In this document: positions 18,024-26,426 of the stretch, one piece after another
How positions within the stretch are numbered: the first letter of the stretch is position 1
How the letters are laid out: every line of letters starts with the position of its first letter
NCBI RefSeq assembly: GCF_002699985.1
Contig: NZ_LKBT01000001.1
Location: 186,001 to 250,000, forward strand
DNA from: Pseudomonas sp. ICMP 561
GTDB taxonomy: Bacteria; Pseudomonadota; Gammaproteobacteria; Pseudomonadales; Pseudomonadaceae
DNA length: 64,000 nt
Direction of reading: 5' to 3'
Translations under genes and position numbers: made by a program
Notes under the pieces: model-generated
Databases searched by the model: none
What the model was told of the DNA's origin: nothing
Seen by the model: the letters and a program-made list of their open reading frames with translations, nothing else

Positions 18024-18857
18024 ATGGACAACACCATCAGTCGCCGCGAACAGTTACGCATTGTTATCTTCCAGAACGATACGCCTGCCGGACGACGCTT
18101 CGACAAAACGTTACTCGTGGTTATCCTTTGCAGCCTGATTGTGGTGGTTCTCGACAGCATTCCTGCGGTACACGCCAATTACGGTGACTGGTTGGCGTAT
18201 GCGGAATGGGGCTTCACCGCCATATTCATCGTTGAATACGTTCTGCGACTCTACTGCTCTCCGCAACCTCTGAAATACGCCTTTAGCTTCTATGGCCTGG
18301 TGGACTTGCTGGCCATCGTGCCCGGCATCCTCGCAATCTATTACACCGACGCGCAGTACCTGCTTATTGTGCGCGTCGTCCGCATGTTGCGAATTTTCCG
18401 GGTGCTCAAACTCAGCCCATACCTGAAGCAGGCCAATTACCTGCTTTCGGCGCTGCGCGGCAGCAAGCAGAAGATCATCGTGTTTTTGCTGACTGTGTCT
18501 ACGCTAGTGGTGGTGTTCGGCACGCTGATGTACGTGATCGAGGGTCCCGAACATGGTTTTACCAGCATCCCGAAAGGCATCTATTGGGCGATCGTGACCC
18601 TGACGACTGTGGGCTATGGCGATATCGTGCCCAGAACCGCGGTCGGCCAAATGCTCTCGGCACTGGTGATGATTACCGGTTATTCAATCATCGCGGTTCC
18701 CACCGGGATCTTCACTGCAGAACTCGCCACGGCCATGCGGGGCGAACAGCTGAAACATGATTGCCCGGTCTGTTCGAAGAACAGTCACGAACACGGTGCC
18801 GCGTTTTGTTCGCGCTGTGGCAATGCGCTTTTCCCGCGTGTTGAAAACAAGGCATAA
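18024..18857 (+). CDS. Voltage-gated-type potassium channel with C-terminal zinc ribbon
   Basis: A 277-residue six-helix channel of the Kv superfamily. S1-S3 occupy about residues 30-120. S4 is the regular arginine ladder RVVRMLRIFRVLKL (about 123-136). The pore loop carries the potassium filter TVGYGD (about 194-199), followed by S6 (QMLSALVMITGYSIIAVPTGIF). The C terminus is a small zinc-ribbon with two C-x2-C pairs (CPVC and CSRC, about 249-268), which some bacterial Kv channels carry and whose role is uncertain. ATG 18024 is chosen over an in-frame TTG at 18006. Monocistronic. Confidence 0.9.
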   Translation: MDNTISRREQLRIVIFQNDTPAGRRFDKTLLVVILCSLIVVVLDSIPAVHANYGDWLAYAEWGFTAIFIVEYVLRLYCSPQPLKYAFSFYGLVDLLAIVPGILAIYYTDAQYLLIVRVVRMLRIFRVLKLSPYLKQANYLLSALRGSKQKIIVFLLTVSTLVVVFGTLMYVIEGPEHGFTSIPKGIYWAIVTLTTVGYGDIVPRTAVGQMLSALVMITGYSIIAVPTGIFTAELATAMRGEQLKHDCPVCSKNSHEHGAAFCSRCGNALFPRVENKA

Positions 18858-18983
18858 GCAAATGCCTTTTAAGTCTTTAAGAGCGTGTAGCTGCGCGGCT
18901 ATAGTCGCGGGCACTATGCCATGAACATCTGGCCATCAACATCTGGTCATCAATGTCGGTACATCCAAAAAAGGAATTGCGCA

Positions 18984-19982
18984 GTGAACAAACTTTTCGC
19001 CGCTTCGTTACTCGCCGCTGGCCTGGCTTTCGGCAGCGCGGCCCAGGCCGCCCCGACCCTGCTCAACGTGTCGTATGACGTAATGCGTGACTTCTACAAG
19101 GACTACAACGCTGCGTTCCAGAAGCACTGGCAGGACGAGCACAAGGAAAACATCACTGTGCAGATGTCCTTCGGCGGCTCCAGCAAGCAAGCCCGCTCGG
19201 TCATCGATGGCCTACCGGCTGACGTGATCACCATGAACATGGCTACCGACATCAATGCCCTGGCGGATAACGGCAAACTGGTCCCTGACAATTGGGTGAC
19301 GCGTCTGCCGAACAACAGTGCGCCGTTCACTTCGGCCACCGTGTTTATCGTCCGCAAGGGCAACCCAAAAGCCTTGAAAGACTGGAACGACCTGGTCAAG
19401 GACGGCGTGGAAGTTATCGTACCTAACCCGAAAACTTCCGGTAACGGCCGCTACACCTACCTGTCGGCGTGGGGCTATACCCTGAAAAACGGCGGTGATG
19501 AAGCCGCTGCCAAGCAATTCGTCGGCAACCTGTTCAAACACGTACCCGTGCTGGATACCGGTGGCCGTGGCGCAACCACCACCTTCATGACCAACCAGAT
19601 TGGCGACGTGCTGATCACCTTTGAAAACGAAGCAGAAATGATCGCCCGTGAATTCGGCCGTGATCAGTTCGAAGTGGTCTACCCGAGCGTATCCGCAGAA
19701 GCCGAACCGCCGGTGAGCGTGGTAGATAAAGTTGTCGACAAGAAAAACAGCCGCGCCGCCGCCGAGGAATACCTGAAATACCTGTGGTCCCCGGAAGGTC
19801 AGGAAATCGCTGCCAACAACTACCTTCGTCCTCGCGATCCAGCAGTACTGGCCAAATACACCGACCGCTTCCCGAAAGTTGATTTCCTCCCGGTAGAGAA
19901 GACCTTTGGCGACTGGCGCACCGTGCAGAAAACCCACTTTGCTGATGGCGGGGTTTTTGATCAGATTTATACCGGCAAGTGA
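18984..19982 (+). CDS. sbp: Periplasmic sulfate-binding protein
   Basis: Binds sulfate (or thiosulfate) in the periplasm for the CysTWA-type ABC importer. The 332-residue protein has a signal peptide ending AAQA before APTLLNVSYDVMRDFYKDYN. Family motifs: FGGSSKQARSVIDGLPADVITM, IVRKGNPKALKDW, PNPKTSGNGRYTYLSAWGY and VLDTGGRGATTTF, where backbone amides and Ser/Gly residues hold the anion. The start is GTG 18984, preceded by AAAAAAGGAATT. No permease gene follows; a terminator closes the gene, so the transporter subunits are elsewhere. Confidence 0.95.
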   Translation: MNKLFAASLLAAGLAFGSAAQAAPTLLNVSYDVMRDFYKDYNAAFQKHWQDEHKENITVQMSFGGSSKQARSVIDGLPADVITMNMATDINALADNGKLVPDNWVTRLPNNSAPFTSATVFIVRKGNPKALKDWNDLVKDGVEVIVPNPKTSGNGRYTYLSAWGYTLKNGGDEAAAKQFVGNLFKHVPVLDTGGRGATTTFMTNQIGDVLITFENEAEMIAREFGRDQFEVVYPSVSAEAEPPVSVVDKVVDKKNSRAAAEEYLKYLWSPEGQEIAANNYLRPRDPAVLAKYTDRFPKVDFLPVEKTFGDWRTVQKTHFADGGVFDQIYTGK

Positions 19983-20003
19983 TTGGGCTGGTTTGAAATG
20001 AAA

Positions 20004-20035
20004 AACGGCGACCTTCGGGTCGCCGTTTCGTTTTT
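20004..20035 (+). terminator. Rho-independent terminator after sbp
   Basis: Stem AACGGCGACC / GGTCGCCGTT closed by a TTCG tetraloop and followed by TCGTTTTT. Confidence 0.93.
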
Positions 20036-20142
20036 GCTGCTAGCAGGACAGCGTTATCCATATGCCATGCGTTCGCTCAGGGTCCAGATCAACACAACTA
20101 CCGCCTGTGTATCACACCACTAAAGAGAATGAATTCGTCCAG

Positions 20143-20364
20143 CTAATTCGCCTCGGGCAATTGTTCCAACCTGATCAACGAATGATCAATCACCGTCTTG
20201 GCCATATCGATAAGATGTACCACTGACAATGCAAGATGGCGGTCCGAACCAGTCAGTCTGTCACCGCTTTCGTACGCTGTTGCGGCTGCACATTGCAGCA
20301 AATTGGAAGCATGACCAAGGGCCTCTTCCAGATCTGAATGAGGCATGGGTAAGAGATGTGGCAT
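20143..20364 (-). CDS. Small DUF3077-like protein
   Basis: A 73-residue helical protein (DLEEALGHASNLLQCAAATAYE ... HLALSVVHLIDMAKTVIDHS) that resembles the small DUF3077/DUF6124 proteins abundant in Pseudomonas; function unknown. ATG 20364 has GGAG ten bases upstream and an in-frame stop just before, which fixes the start. It is preceded by about 200 bases of unusually structured sequence (20396-20586), suggesting RNA-level control. The family call is from recalled similarity and is moderate. Confidence 0.65.
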   Translation of the reverse strand: MPHLLPMPHSDLEEALGHASNLLQCAAATAYESGDRLTGSDRHLALSVVHLIDMAKTVIDHSLIRLEQLPEAN

Positions 20365-20395
20365 TTTTTGAGAACTCCAACGTCAAGGGAAGCTG

Positions 20396-20586
20396 CCGAC
20401 ATCGCTACTAAACGATAGGGTGGCAGCTGTGCGCAGGTTAGTAGACCGGGACGTTGGACCGGCGCACCCGAAGGTGCCCTGAGCACAGCCGCCATTAAGC
20501 TCAAGCGTCTGAAAACGCCTGAATCAGGAGGATTGTGCTTCCACGTCGCGGGCTACTAAACCCGGTCACCGACTTTTCGGGGACCG
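20396..20586 (-). promoter_or_regulatory. Structured 5' leader, candidate cis-regulatory RNA
   Basis: Read on the minus strand it contains: (a) a hairpin CGGUC-C-CCGA-AAAG-UCGG-U-GACCG (20586-20563); (b) a long stem GGCGGCUGUGC / GCACAGCUGCC (20493-20483 with 20432-20422), whose one non-Watson-Crick pair is G-U on this strand but A-C on the other; (c) inside it, GCACC-UUCG-GGUGC (20477-20464) with a classic UUCG tetraloop; (d) a CUACUAA tract (20444-20438) that can pair with UUAGUAG on either side (20559-20553 or 20411-20405), not both. The last copy is about 40 bases before the start codon. No match to a named riboswitch class is claimed. Confidence 0.5.
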
Positions 20587-20802
20587 ATGAACCTTAGTGG
20601 CCTGAACGGGGAGACACAAGTGGCCGGGATTGTCTCGGAAACTTCACTCAAGAGAAAGAGAGAATTCCTGCCGTGTTATGCGGCCAGAGCCTGCAAAACG
20701 CTTTTTAGAAGCTTCATACACGCAGTCGCGGGGCAAAGGCTAGTCGTTGATGATTGCCTACAGTCCGCGGTTCGATCACGACGCTGTGGAAGATTCTATG
20801 GT

Positions 20803-20919
20803 TGCCTGCAAGCGTGCCCTTGATCTTGTAGGACCGGCTTTAGCCGGGAGAGCGGTATGTCGCCAAAGAAAATTTAGCGAACACCCCGACTTCCTCCCGG
20901 CTAAAGCCGGTCCTACGGG
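20803..20919. repeat. MITE-like palindromic element, family 1 (copy 4)
   Basis: Core 20827-20919, nearly identical in ends and interior (AAGAAAATTTAGCGAA) to copy 3, and with the same TGCCTGCAAGC...TTGATCT left flank. The rest of 20590-20800 shows nothing I can name. Confidence 0.88.
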
Positions 20920-20930
20920 ACTGCGTGGTC

Positions 20931-21016
20931 CTGTGCGAGGCTTACCCGCGATATGGCTGAATGCAATTCTCGGTTGCATCGAGGTGCCTTTATCGCGGGC
21001 AAGCACCTCTTCCACA
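20931..21016. repeat. REP palindrome, family 2 (diverged)
   Basis: TGTGCGAGGCTTACCCGCGA ... TATCGCGGGCAAGCACCTCT, directly after MITE-like copy 4. Confidence 0.65.
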
Positions 21017-21114
21017 TAAAAATCGCAGCTATTCAGTGATTTATGCTTTGTTTGATAAAAGCGTTTTCCGCGATTCAACCTGTCAGTGAATGAATATCCC
21101 GCCTGTACTGACGC

Positions 21115-21141
21115 AATCGCGGGCAAGCGCGCTCCTACAGG
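21115..21141. repeat. Single REP arm, family 2
   Basis: AATCGCGGGCAAGCGCGCTC followed by CTACAG; no partner arm is visible nearby. Confidence 0.65.
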
Positions 21142-21197
21142 TGAAAAATGATTCCAATCAGGTAGTTACAGTTTCCTTGAGGGGAACTGGATCCGCT

Positions 21198-21602
21198 TCA
21201 ATTCCCGAATTGCTTACCCAACCCCGCCGGCACACCACTCGAATCCGTTTCCTGCCATGGCCCATTGCGGCCAGTGGACCATGTCCAGCCGTTGTTCCAG
21301 CGGTAGTAGGTGCGCTGGCGGTAGAAGGTGTCTGTTTCATCGTCCAGAACGTGCACGCCCAGTTTTGCATCCCAGTGGCTGTTGCCACCCGGTGGCGGGG
21401 CGAAGTTGCTGGAGGTTTTTGGACCTGCTGCAGGTGCTTTCGGAGTCGGCGTGGGTGTTGGCGTGCTCGGCGTACCGGGTTGGGATTTACCAGGCAGCGT
21501 CGGGATCGGTTCCTGGCTGCGCGGTCCGGTGGGCTGGACCGCACAGGCGCTCAAGCCCATAACCAGACCCAGTAACGTAATACGTGCGGCTGCGCGGTAC
21601 AT
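21198..21602 (-). CDS. Small Pro/Thr-rich lipoprotein of unknown function
   Basis: 134 residues. The signal peptide ends in a lipobox (MGLSAC, cysteine near residue 20), so the mature protein should be lipid-anchored. A low-complexity stretch TPSTPTPTPTPKAP (about 44-57) acts as a spacer. The C-terminal ~70 residues (GGNSHWDAKLGVHVLDD, TFYRQRTYYRWNNGWTWS) look like a compact aromatic-rich domain seen in pseudomonad hypothetical lipoproteins. It follows ccmI by 11 bases on the same strand, so it may be transcribed with the ccm operon. Confidence 0.75.
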   Translation of the reverse strand: MYRAAARITLLGLVMGLSACAVQPTGPRSQEPIPTLPGKSQPGTPSTPTPTPTPKAPAAGPKTSSNFAPPPGGNSHWDAKLGVHVLDDETDTFYRQRTYYRWNNGWTWSTGRNGPWQETDSSGVPAGLGKQFGN

Positions 21603-21613
21603 AAGCGTGCTCT

Positions 21614-22819
21614 CTACTGATCAGGGCTGTCGATGGTCAGTGCCTGCAAGACCGTGGTGTTGCTCGCCAGCGGCTTGCTGCGGCCGATCCACTCACCGGT
21701 GGTCGGCTGACCTGCGCGGGATATCCGTGCCACGAGTTGGACTTCCGGAAAGTTCGACAGTTTCAGTTGCGGCATCATCGCGTCCGCATCGCCCAGTTCG
21801 ACTTCAATGGGCAAGTCTGCCACCGTCACTCGCTTGACTGCCAATGGTGCAGGAGGGCCGCCTACCGCGCGGGCGAAGATGAATACGCTATCACCCGGCG
21901 CTACTTTGGCTTTCAGGTCAGCAGCCAGAGTGACACGCACTTTGATAGATGCGGTTTTATTCACCACTGCGGCAGGCTGTTCAACCTTGCCACCGCTTTC
22001 GGCGAGCTTTTCAGTGGCGCGGGCAATGCCGCCTTCCAGTGCTTGCCGGGATGGATCCTGCGCAGGCAGCACAGCCAACAGGCGCTTCCAGTAATCAACG
22101 GCTTGTTGATAATGCTGGCTTTCAAAAGCAGCAATCCCTAACAAGCCAAGGCTGGTGACTTCCTTGGGATCGCCCTGCAACGCCTCATTAGTCAAGGCTT
22201 GTACCTGAGGGCTGAATTTCTTGTCACTGGCGAAGTACAGCGCTTGCGCCCACTGACCGAGCAGTTCGGGCTGACGACCTGCCAGCGCGACGGCTCGTTC
22301 GAACATTGCAGCAGCGTCAGCCGGGCGATCCTGAGCCATGTAGGTGCGGGCCAGGAAGTACACCCCCTCAGCCGAATCCGGCTGGGCTTTAACGGCACGC
22401 TCCAGGCGATTGGTCATCTCGGCAATCGAGCCAGGAGGCTGAGCGAATTCGCGAGTCAGCTCAACCTTGTCACTGGCCCCAAAATGCAGATAAAGACCGA
22501 TCCCCATTAATGGCACCAGAAACGCAATCAGCAGTGGCAAAGTTTTGCCCAGGCGCGAGGTCCGCAGCGGTTCAGCCCCCTCTGTGTCTGCCAGCAACTC
22601 ACGGACAGCTTCTGCGCGCCCGCTGTCCATTTGCGTCGAGGTCAGTACGCCCTCCTCCTGCTGACCTTGCAACTCTGCGACCCGCTCCTGATACAAGGCA
22701 ACGTTGAGCGCGGTGCGGTCTTCTTCACTTTGCGCGCGACGGCCACGCAGCACGGGGATCAGCAAAAAACTCATGGCCACCAGCAACAGCAGGCCAGCGG
22801 CTAGCCAGAAATCAATCAT
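21614..22819 (-). CDS. ccmI: Cytochrome c maturation protein CcmI
   Basis: A 401-residue apocytochrome c chaperone. Two N-terminal membrane helices (about 2-22 and 94-112) flank a cytosolic coiled-coil stretch ([16 protein letters not shown], an ABC-less leucine-zipper-like loop). Tetratricopeptide-like repeats follow in the periplasm (about 130-270: [20 protein letters not shown]...), which hold the apocytochrome tail. The C-terminal ~110 residues form the beta-rich domain of long CcmI proteins. It overlaps ccmH by 4 bases and is the last ccm gene. Family long form, full length. Confidence 0.92.
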   Translation of the reverse strand: MIDFWLAAGLLLLVAMSFLLIPVLRGRRAQSEEDRTALNVALYQERVAELQGQQEEGVLTSTQMDSGRAEAVRELLADTEGAEPLRTSRLGKTLPLLIAFLVPLMGIGLYLHFGASDKVELTREFAQPPGSIAEMTNRLERAVKAQPDSAEGVYFLARTYMAQDRPADAAAMFERAVALAGRQPELLGQWAQALYFASDKKFSPQVQALTNEALQGDPKEVTSLGLLGIAAFESQHYQQAVDYWKRLLAVLPAQDPSRQALEGGIARATEKLAESGGKVEQPAAVVNKTASIKVRVTLAADLKAKVAPGDSVFIFARAVGGPPAPLAVKRVTVADLPIEVELGDADAMMPQLKLSNFPEVQLVARISRAGQPTTGEWIGRSKPLASNTTVLQALTIDSPDQ

Positions 22820-23286
22820 TCGCGGTTCTTATCCAGCAGATTTGCGAGGCGCTGACGCTCCTCGTCGGAAAGCACATCGGTTTCCTCGCGACCCTGGCCA
22901 CGACGACGCACGACGATCACACCAATCACCACCAGGCCACCGATCAGCAACCCGGCAGGCCCAAACCACAACAGCCAGGTTTTGGCGCTCAACGCAGGCT
23001 TGTAGCGCACGAAGTCGCCGTAGCGATCAACCATGAAGTCGATGATCTGCTGATTGCTCTGCCCTTCGCCGAGCATGCGGAAAATCTCTTTGCGCAGGTC
23101 TGCCGCGATGGGGGCGTTTGAATCGGCAATGTCCTGATTCTGGCATTTGGGGCAGCGCAGCTCTTTGGTTAGCTCGGCATATCGCGCGCGTTCGGCGTCA
23201 TCACGAAACTCGTAAGCATCGATGGCGGCATGCGCCACGCTGACAATGCCAAGGCTGAAAACCACTGCGGCGAGTAAACGCTTCAT
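22816..23286 (-). CDS. ccmH: Cytochrome c maturation protein CcmH
   Basis: A 156-residue membrane-anchored thiol protein that keeps apocytochrome c reduced for heme ligation together with CcmF and CcmI. It has a signal peptide (ending SVAHA), the redox motif L-R-C45-P-K-C48-Q-N-Q, the helical bundle [17 protein letters not shown], and a C-terminal membrane helix (about 104-126). It overlaps ccmG upstream and ccmI downstream by 4 bases each, so translation is coupled. Confidence 0.95.
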   Translation of the reverse strand: MKRLLAAVVFSLGIVSVAHAAIDAYEFRDDAERARYAELTKELRCPKCQNQDIADSNAPIAADLRKEIFRMLGEGQSNQQIIDFMVDRYGDFVRYKPALSAKTWLLWFGPAGLLIGGLVVIGVIVVRRRGQGREETDVLSDEERQRLANLLDKNRE

Positions 23287-23819
23287 TGACGCGCCTCATC
23301 CACAAGGCCCTGATACAAGCCAGCGAGTTTTTCACGCCATACGGTTTCATCCACGACACCGACAAACTTGTGACGAATGATGCCCTTGCTGTCGATCAGG
23401 AAGGTTTCCGGTGCGCCATAGACGCCGAGGTTCAAGCCCAGGCTGCCTTCGTCATCACGAATGTTCATCTGATACGGGTTATGAAAATCCTTGAGCCACT
23501 TCAAGGCATCAGCGTTGATGTCCTTGTAGTTGACGCCGTAGATCACCACCCCCTGCTGCGCCAGCTTGTTCAGCACTGGATGCTCGACCCGGCAGGCGAC
23601 ACACCAAGTGCCCCAGATGTTGACCAGTGCCGGTTTGCCCAGCAGATCAGCACGGGTGATGATCCGGTCGCTTTGCACATCCCGCAGAGAAAACTCCGGA
23701 AATGGTTTGTCAATCAACGCCGAGGGCAGCTCGGCCGGATTCAGATACAAACCGCGATACAGAAACACCGCGACGCCAAGAAACAGCACCAGCGGCAATA
23801 GCATGACCCAGCGCCTCAT
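23283..23819 (-). CDS. ccmG: Thiol:disulfide interchange protein CcmG/DsbE
   Basis: A 178-residue periplasmic thioredoxin-fold reductant for the Ccm system. An N-terminal membrane anchor (about 4-23) precedes the redox centre W-C73-V-A-C76 in NIWGTWCVACRVEH and the family-specific GVYGAPETFLIDSKG loop with the cis-proline. It receives electrons from DsbD-type proteins. It overlaps ccmF and ccmH by 4 bases. Confidence 0.95.
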   Translation of the reverse strand: MRRWVMLLPLVLFLGVAVFLYRGLYLNPAELPSALIDKPFPEFSLRDVQSDRIITRADLLGKPALVNIWGTWCVACRVEHPVLNKLAQQGVVIYGVNYKDINADALKWLKDFHNPYQMNIRDDEGSLGLNLGVYGAPETFLIDSKGIIRHKFVGVVDETVWREKLAGLYQGLVDEARQ

Positions 23820-25786
23820 ACCGCGGCCTCCATGCCCAAGGCATCACGCACCTTACTTTTCACTTTGACCCGATAGCGCTTGTCCATCGCCGCCAGCACG
23901 CCGCCCAAGCCGGTGATCAAGCCACCGAACCAGATCCAGCGCACGAACGGTTTGACGTGGACCCGCACGGCCCAGGCGCCATCGCCCAACGGCTCGCCCA
24001 TGGCCACATACAGGTCACGGGTGAAACCAGCGTCGATCCCGGCTTCGGTCATCATCGACTGCTGCACGGTGTAGAGACGTTTTTCAGGGTGCAGGATGGT
24101 CACTTGCTTGTCGCCTTCAAGTACGCGCACGGTGCCGCGATCAGAGGTGAAATTTGGCCCCTGATAATGCCGGGCACCCTCGAACACGAACGTATAACCA
24201 CCCAGTTCCATGGATTCGCCCGGCGATAGACGCAGATCACGTTCGGCACTGTTTTGGCTGGATAACACCACGCCGAGGGCGCACACCGCGATGCCGATAT
24301 GAGCGAGCTGCATCCCCCAGTAACTGCGGGTCAGACTGCGTGAGCCTTTGATCAAACCTTTGTGGCGGGTCTTGTCCAGCAGGTCGCGGACACCTGCCAG
24401 GAACACCCAGGCAGCCAGCATGAAAGTCGCCATCACGGCCCAGTGGAAATCATCCATGGCGAAACCGGCGATCACCGCCAGTACGGCGCTGCCGATCAGC
24501 ACCGGCGCGAGCATGCTTGCCAGCCATTTGACCGGAGTGTCTTTCCAGCGCACCAACACACCAATGGCCATGACCGCCATGAGCAAGCCCATCAAGGGCA
24601 CAAACAGCGCGTTGAAATACGGCGGGCCTACCGACATCTTCGCGCCACTCATGGCATCGAGTACCAGTGGATACAAGGTACCGAGCAGAATCATCGATGC
24701 GGCGACCACCAGCACCAGGTTGTTGCCCAGCAGCAGGGTTTCCCGGGACCACAGGCCGAAGCCAACGTGGCTTTTGACCACTGGCGCGCGGAAGGCAAAC
24801 AGTGTCAGCGAACCGCCGACCACGAACAGCAGGAAAATCAGGATGAAAACGCCGCGCTCCGGATCAGAGGCGAAGGCATGCACCGACGTCAGCACGCCGG
24901 AGCGAACCAGGAATGTCCCCAGCAGGCTCAGAGAAAATGCAGCGATGGCGAGCAGTACCGTCCAGCTTTTGAACACACCACGTTTTTCGGTCACAGCCAG
25001 CGAATGTATCAACGCAGTGCCGACCAGCCATGGCATGAACGAGGCGTTTTCCACCGGATCCCAGAACCACCAGCCGCCCCAGCCGAGTTCGTAATACGCC
25101 CACCATGAGCCCAAGGTAATGCCGACACCGAGGAATGCCCAGGCGACGATGGTCCACGGACGTGACCAGCGCGCCCATGCGGCATCGAGCCGCCCGCCCA
25201 GCAACGCGGCAATGGCAAACGCGAACGCCACCGAGAAACCGACATAGCCCATGTAAAGCATCGGCGGATGGACGATCAGCCCAATGTCTTGCAGCAGCGG
25301 ATTCAGGTCGCGGCCGTTGGCGGGCACTTGCGGCAGAATGCGGGAGAACGGGTTGGAGGTCAGAATCAGGAACAGCATGAAGCCGACGCTGATCATGCCC
25401 ATGACGGCCAGCACCCGGGCAAGCATCACTTGCGGTAACTGACGGGAAAATATCGAAACAGCGAACGTCCAGGCACCGAGAATCAATGCCCAGAGCAGCA
25501 GCGAGCCTTCATGCGCGCCCCATACGGCGCTGAACTTGTAGTACCAGGGCAACGCGCTGTTGGAGTTTTCGGCGACATAGGCCACGGAAAAATCGTCGGC
25601 CATGAACGCGTAGGTCAGACAGCCGAAGGCGAAGACCAGAAAGCTGAATTGCCCCCAGGCAGCGGGTTGTGCGAGGCCCATCCACAGGCGGTCGCCACGC
25701 CAGGCGCCAATCAACGGCACGCTGGCCTGCACGACGGCGAAGCAAAGCGCCAGAATCATGGCCAGATGGCCGAGTTCAGGAATCAT
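23816..25786 (-). CDS. ccmF: Heme lyase CcmF
   Basis: The 656-residue multi-helix membrane core of the heme-ligation complex; transfers heme from holo-CcmE to apocytochrome c. The tryptophan-rich WWD/WWF motif (ELGWGGWWFWDPVENASFMPW, about 230-250) binds heme, with conserved periplasmic histidines before and after it (IVHPPMLYMGY, ALIHSLAVTEKR). About 14 hydrophobic helices are visible, and a C-terminal soluble periplasmic domain precedes the last helix. It overlaps ccmG by 4 bases and lies 2 bases after ccmE. Confidence 0.96.
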   Translation of the reverse strand: MIPELGHLAMILALCFAVVQASVPLIGAWRGDRLWMGLAQPAAWGQFSFLVFAFGCLTYAFMADDFSVAYVAENSNSALPWYYKFSAVWGAHEGSLLLWALILGAWTFAVSIFSRQLPQVMLARVLAVMGMISVGFMLFLILTSNPFSRILPQVPANGRDLNPLLQDIGLIVHPPMLYMGYVGFSVAFAFAIAALLGGRLDAAWARWSRPWTIVAWAFLGVGITLGSWWAYYELGWGGWWFWDPVENASFMPWLVGTALIHSLAVTEKRGVFKSWTVLLAIAAFSLSLLGTFLVRSGVLTSVHAFASDPERGVFILIFLLFVVGGSLTLFAFRAPVVKSHVGFGLWSRETLLLGNNLVLVVAASMILLGTLYPLVLDAMSGAKMSVGPPYFNALFVPLMGLLMAVMAIGVLVRWKDTPVKWLASMLAPVLIGSAVLAVIAGFAMDDFHWAVMATFMLAAWVFLAGVRDLLDKTRHKGLIKGSRSLTRSYWGMQLAHIGIAVCALGVVLSSQNSAERDLRLSPGESMELGGYTFVFEGARHYQGPNFTSDRGTVRVLEGDKQVTILHPEKRLYTVQQSMMTEAGIDAGFTRDLYVAMGEPLGDGAWAVRVHVKPFVRWIWFGGLITGLGGVLAAMDKRYRVKVKSKVRDALGMEAAV

Positions 25787-25788
25787 GA

Positions 25789-26253
25789 TCAGCCCTGCTT
25801 CGATGGTGTTGAAGAGATCGGGGCGGGTTGACCGCTTTCCTTGAGCGCCTTGGTGACTTCCGGCGGCATGTACTTCTCATCGTGCTTGGCCAGCACTTCA
25901 TCGGCGACGACCACGCCATCTGCACCGAGCTTGCCAAGGGCAACAATGCCCTGCCCTTCGCGGAACAGGTCCGGCAGGATGCCACGGTAGGTAATGGTTA
26001 CGGCCTTGTTGAAATCGGTGACGATGAATTTCACGTCCAGCGAGTCCGGAGAGCGCTGCAAGGAGCCTTTTTCCACCATGCCGCCCGCACGAATCCGCGT
26101 ATCCAGCGGCGCTTCGCCATTGGCAATCTGGGTCGGGGTGTAGAACAGGTTGATGTTTTCTTTCAAGGCACTCAAGGCCAGTGTCACGGCGATGCTGACA
26201 CCGGCGAGGATCGCCACGATGATCAACAGGCGCTTTTTACGCAGCGGATTCAC
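25789..26253 (-). CDS. ccmE: Heme chaperone CcmE
   Basis: A 154-residue periplasmic heme chaperone. N-terminal anchor (about 8-30), then the OB-fold with MVEKGSLQR and FIVTDF. The heme is carried covalently on H124 of the motif H124-D-E-K-Y128, which is intact. The C terminus is a disordered Ser/Pro tail. It overlaps ccmD by 4 bases. Confidence 0.96.
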   Translation of the reverse strand: MNPLRKKRLLIIVAILAGVSIAVTLALSALKENINLFYTPTQIANGEAPLDTRIRAGGMVEKGSLQRSPDSLDVKFIVTDFNKAVTITYRGILPDLFREGQGIVALGKLGADGVVVADEVLAKHDEKYMPPEVTKALKESGQPAPISSTPSKQG

Positions 26254-26426
26254 TTCTGTTTCTCCCAGCGCAGGCGACGCGCCTCTTGTTGCAGGTAACG
26301 CCGACGTGCCAGCAACGGCAACGCCACATTGATCGCCAGCACCACAAAACAGATGCCATAGGCCGACCAGACGAACAGACCATGATGACCCATGGCCAGA
26401 AATTCGCCGAATGAATCAAATTTCAT
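26250..26426 (-). CDS. ccmD: Heme exporter protein CcmD
   Basis: A 58-residue one-helix membrane protein that stabilises the CcmABCD complex and helps release holo-Ccm[23 protein letters not shown] forms the helix (about 16-37), followed by a basic tail ([19 protein letters not shown]). ATG 26426 ([16 protein letters not shown]) overlaps the ccmC stop by 4 bases; the longer upstream frame is not family-like. Confidence 0.93.
   Translation of the reverse strand: MKFDSFGEFLAMGHHGLFVWSAYGICFVVLAINVALPLLARRRYLQQEARRLRWEKQK

Noticed and set aside
20253..20504. 83-residue minus-strand frame over the structured leader
   Set aside because: It overlaps the DUF3077-like gene in another frame and consists of the RNA stems; no ribosome site.
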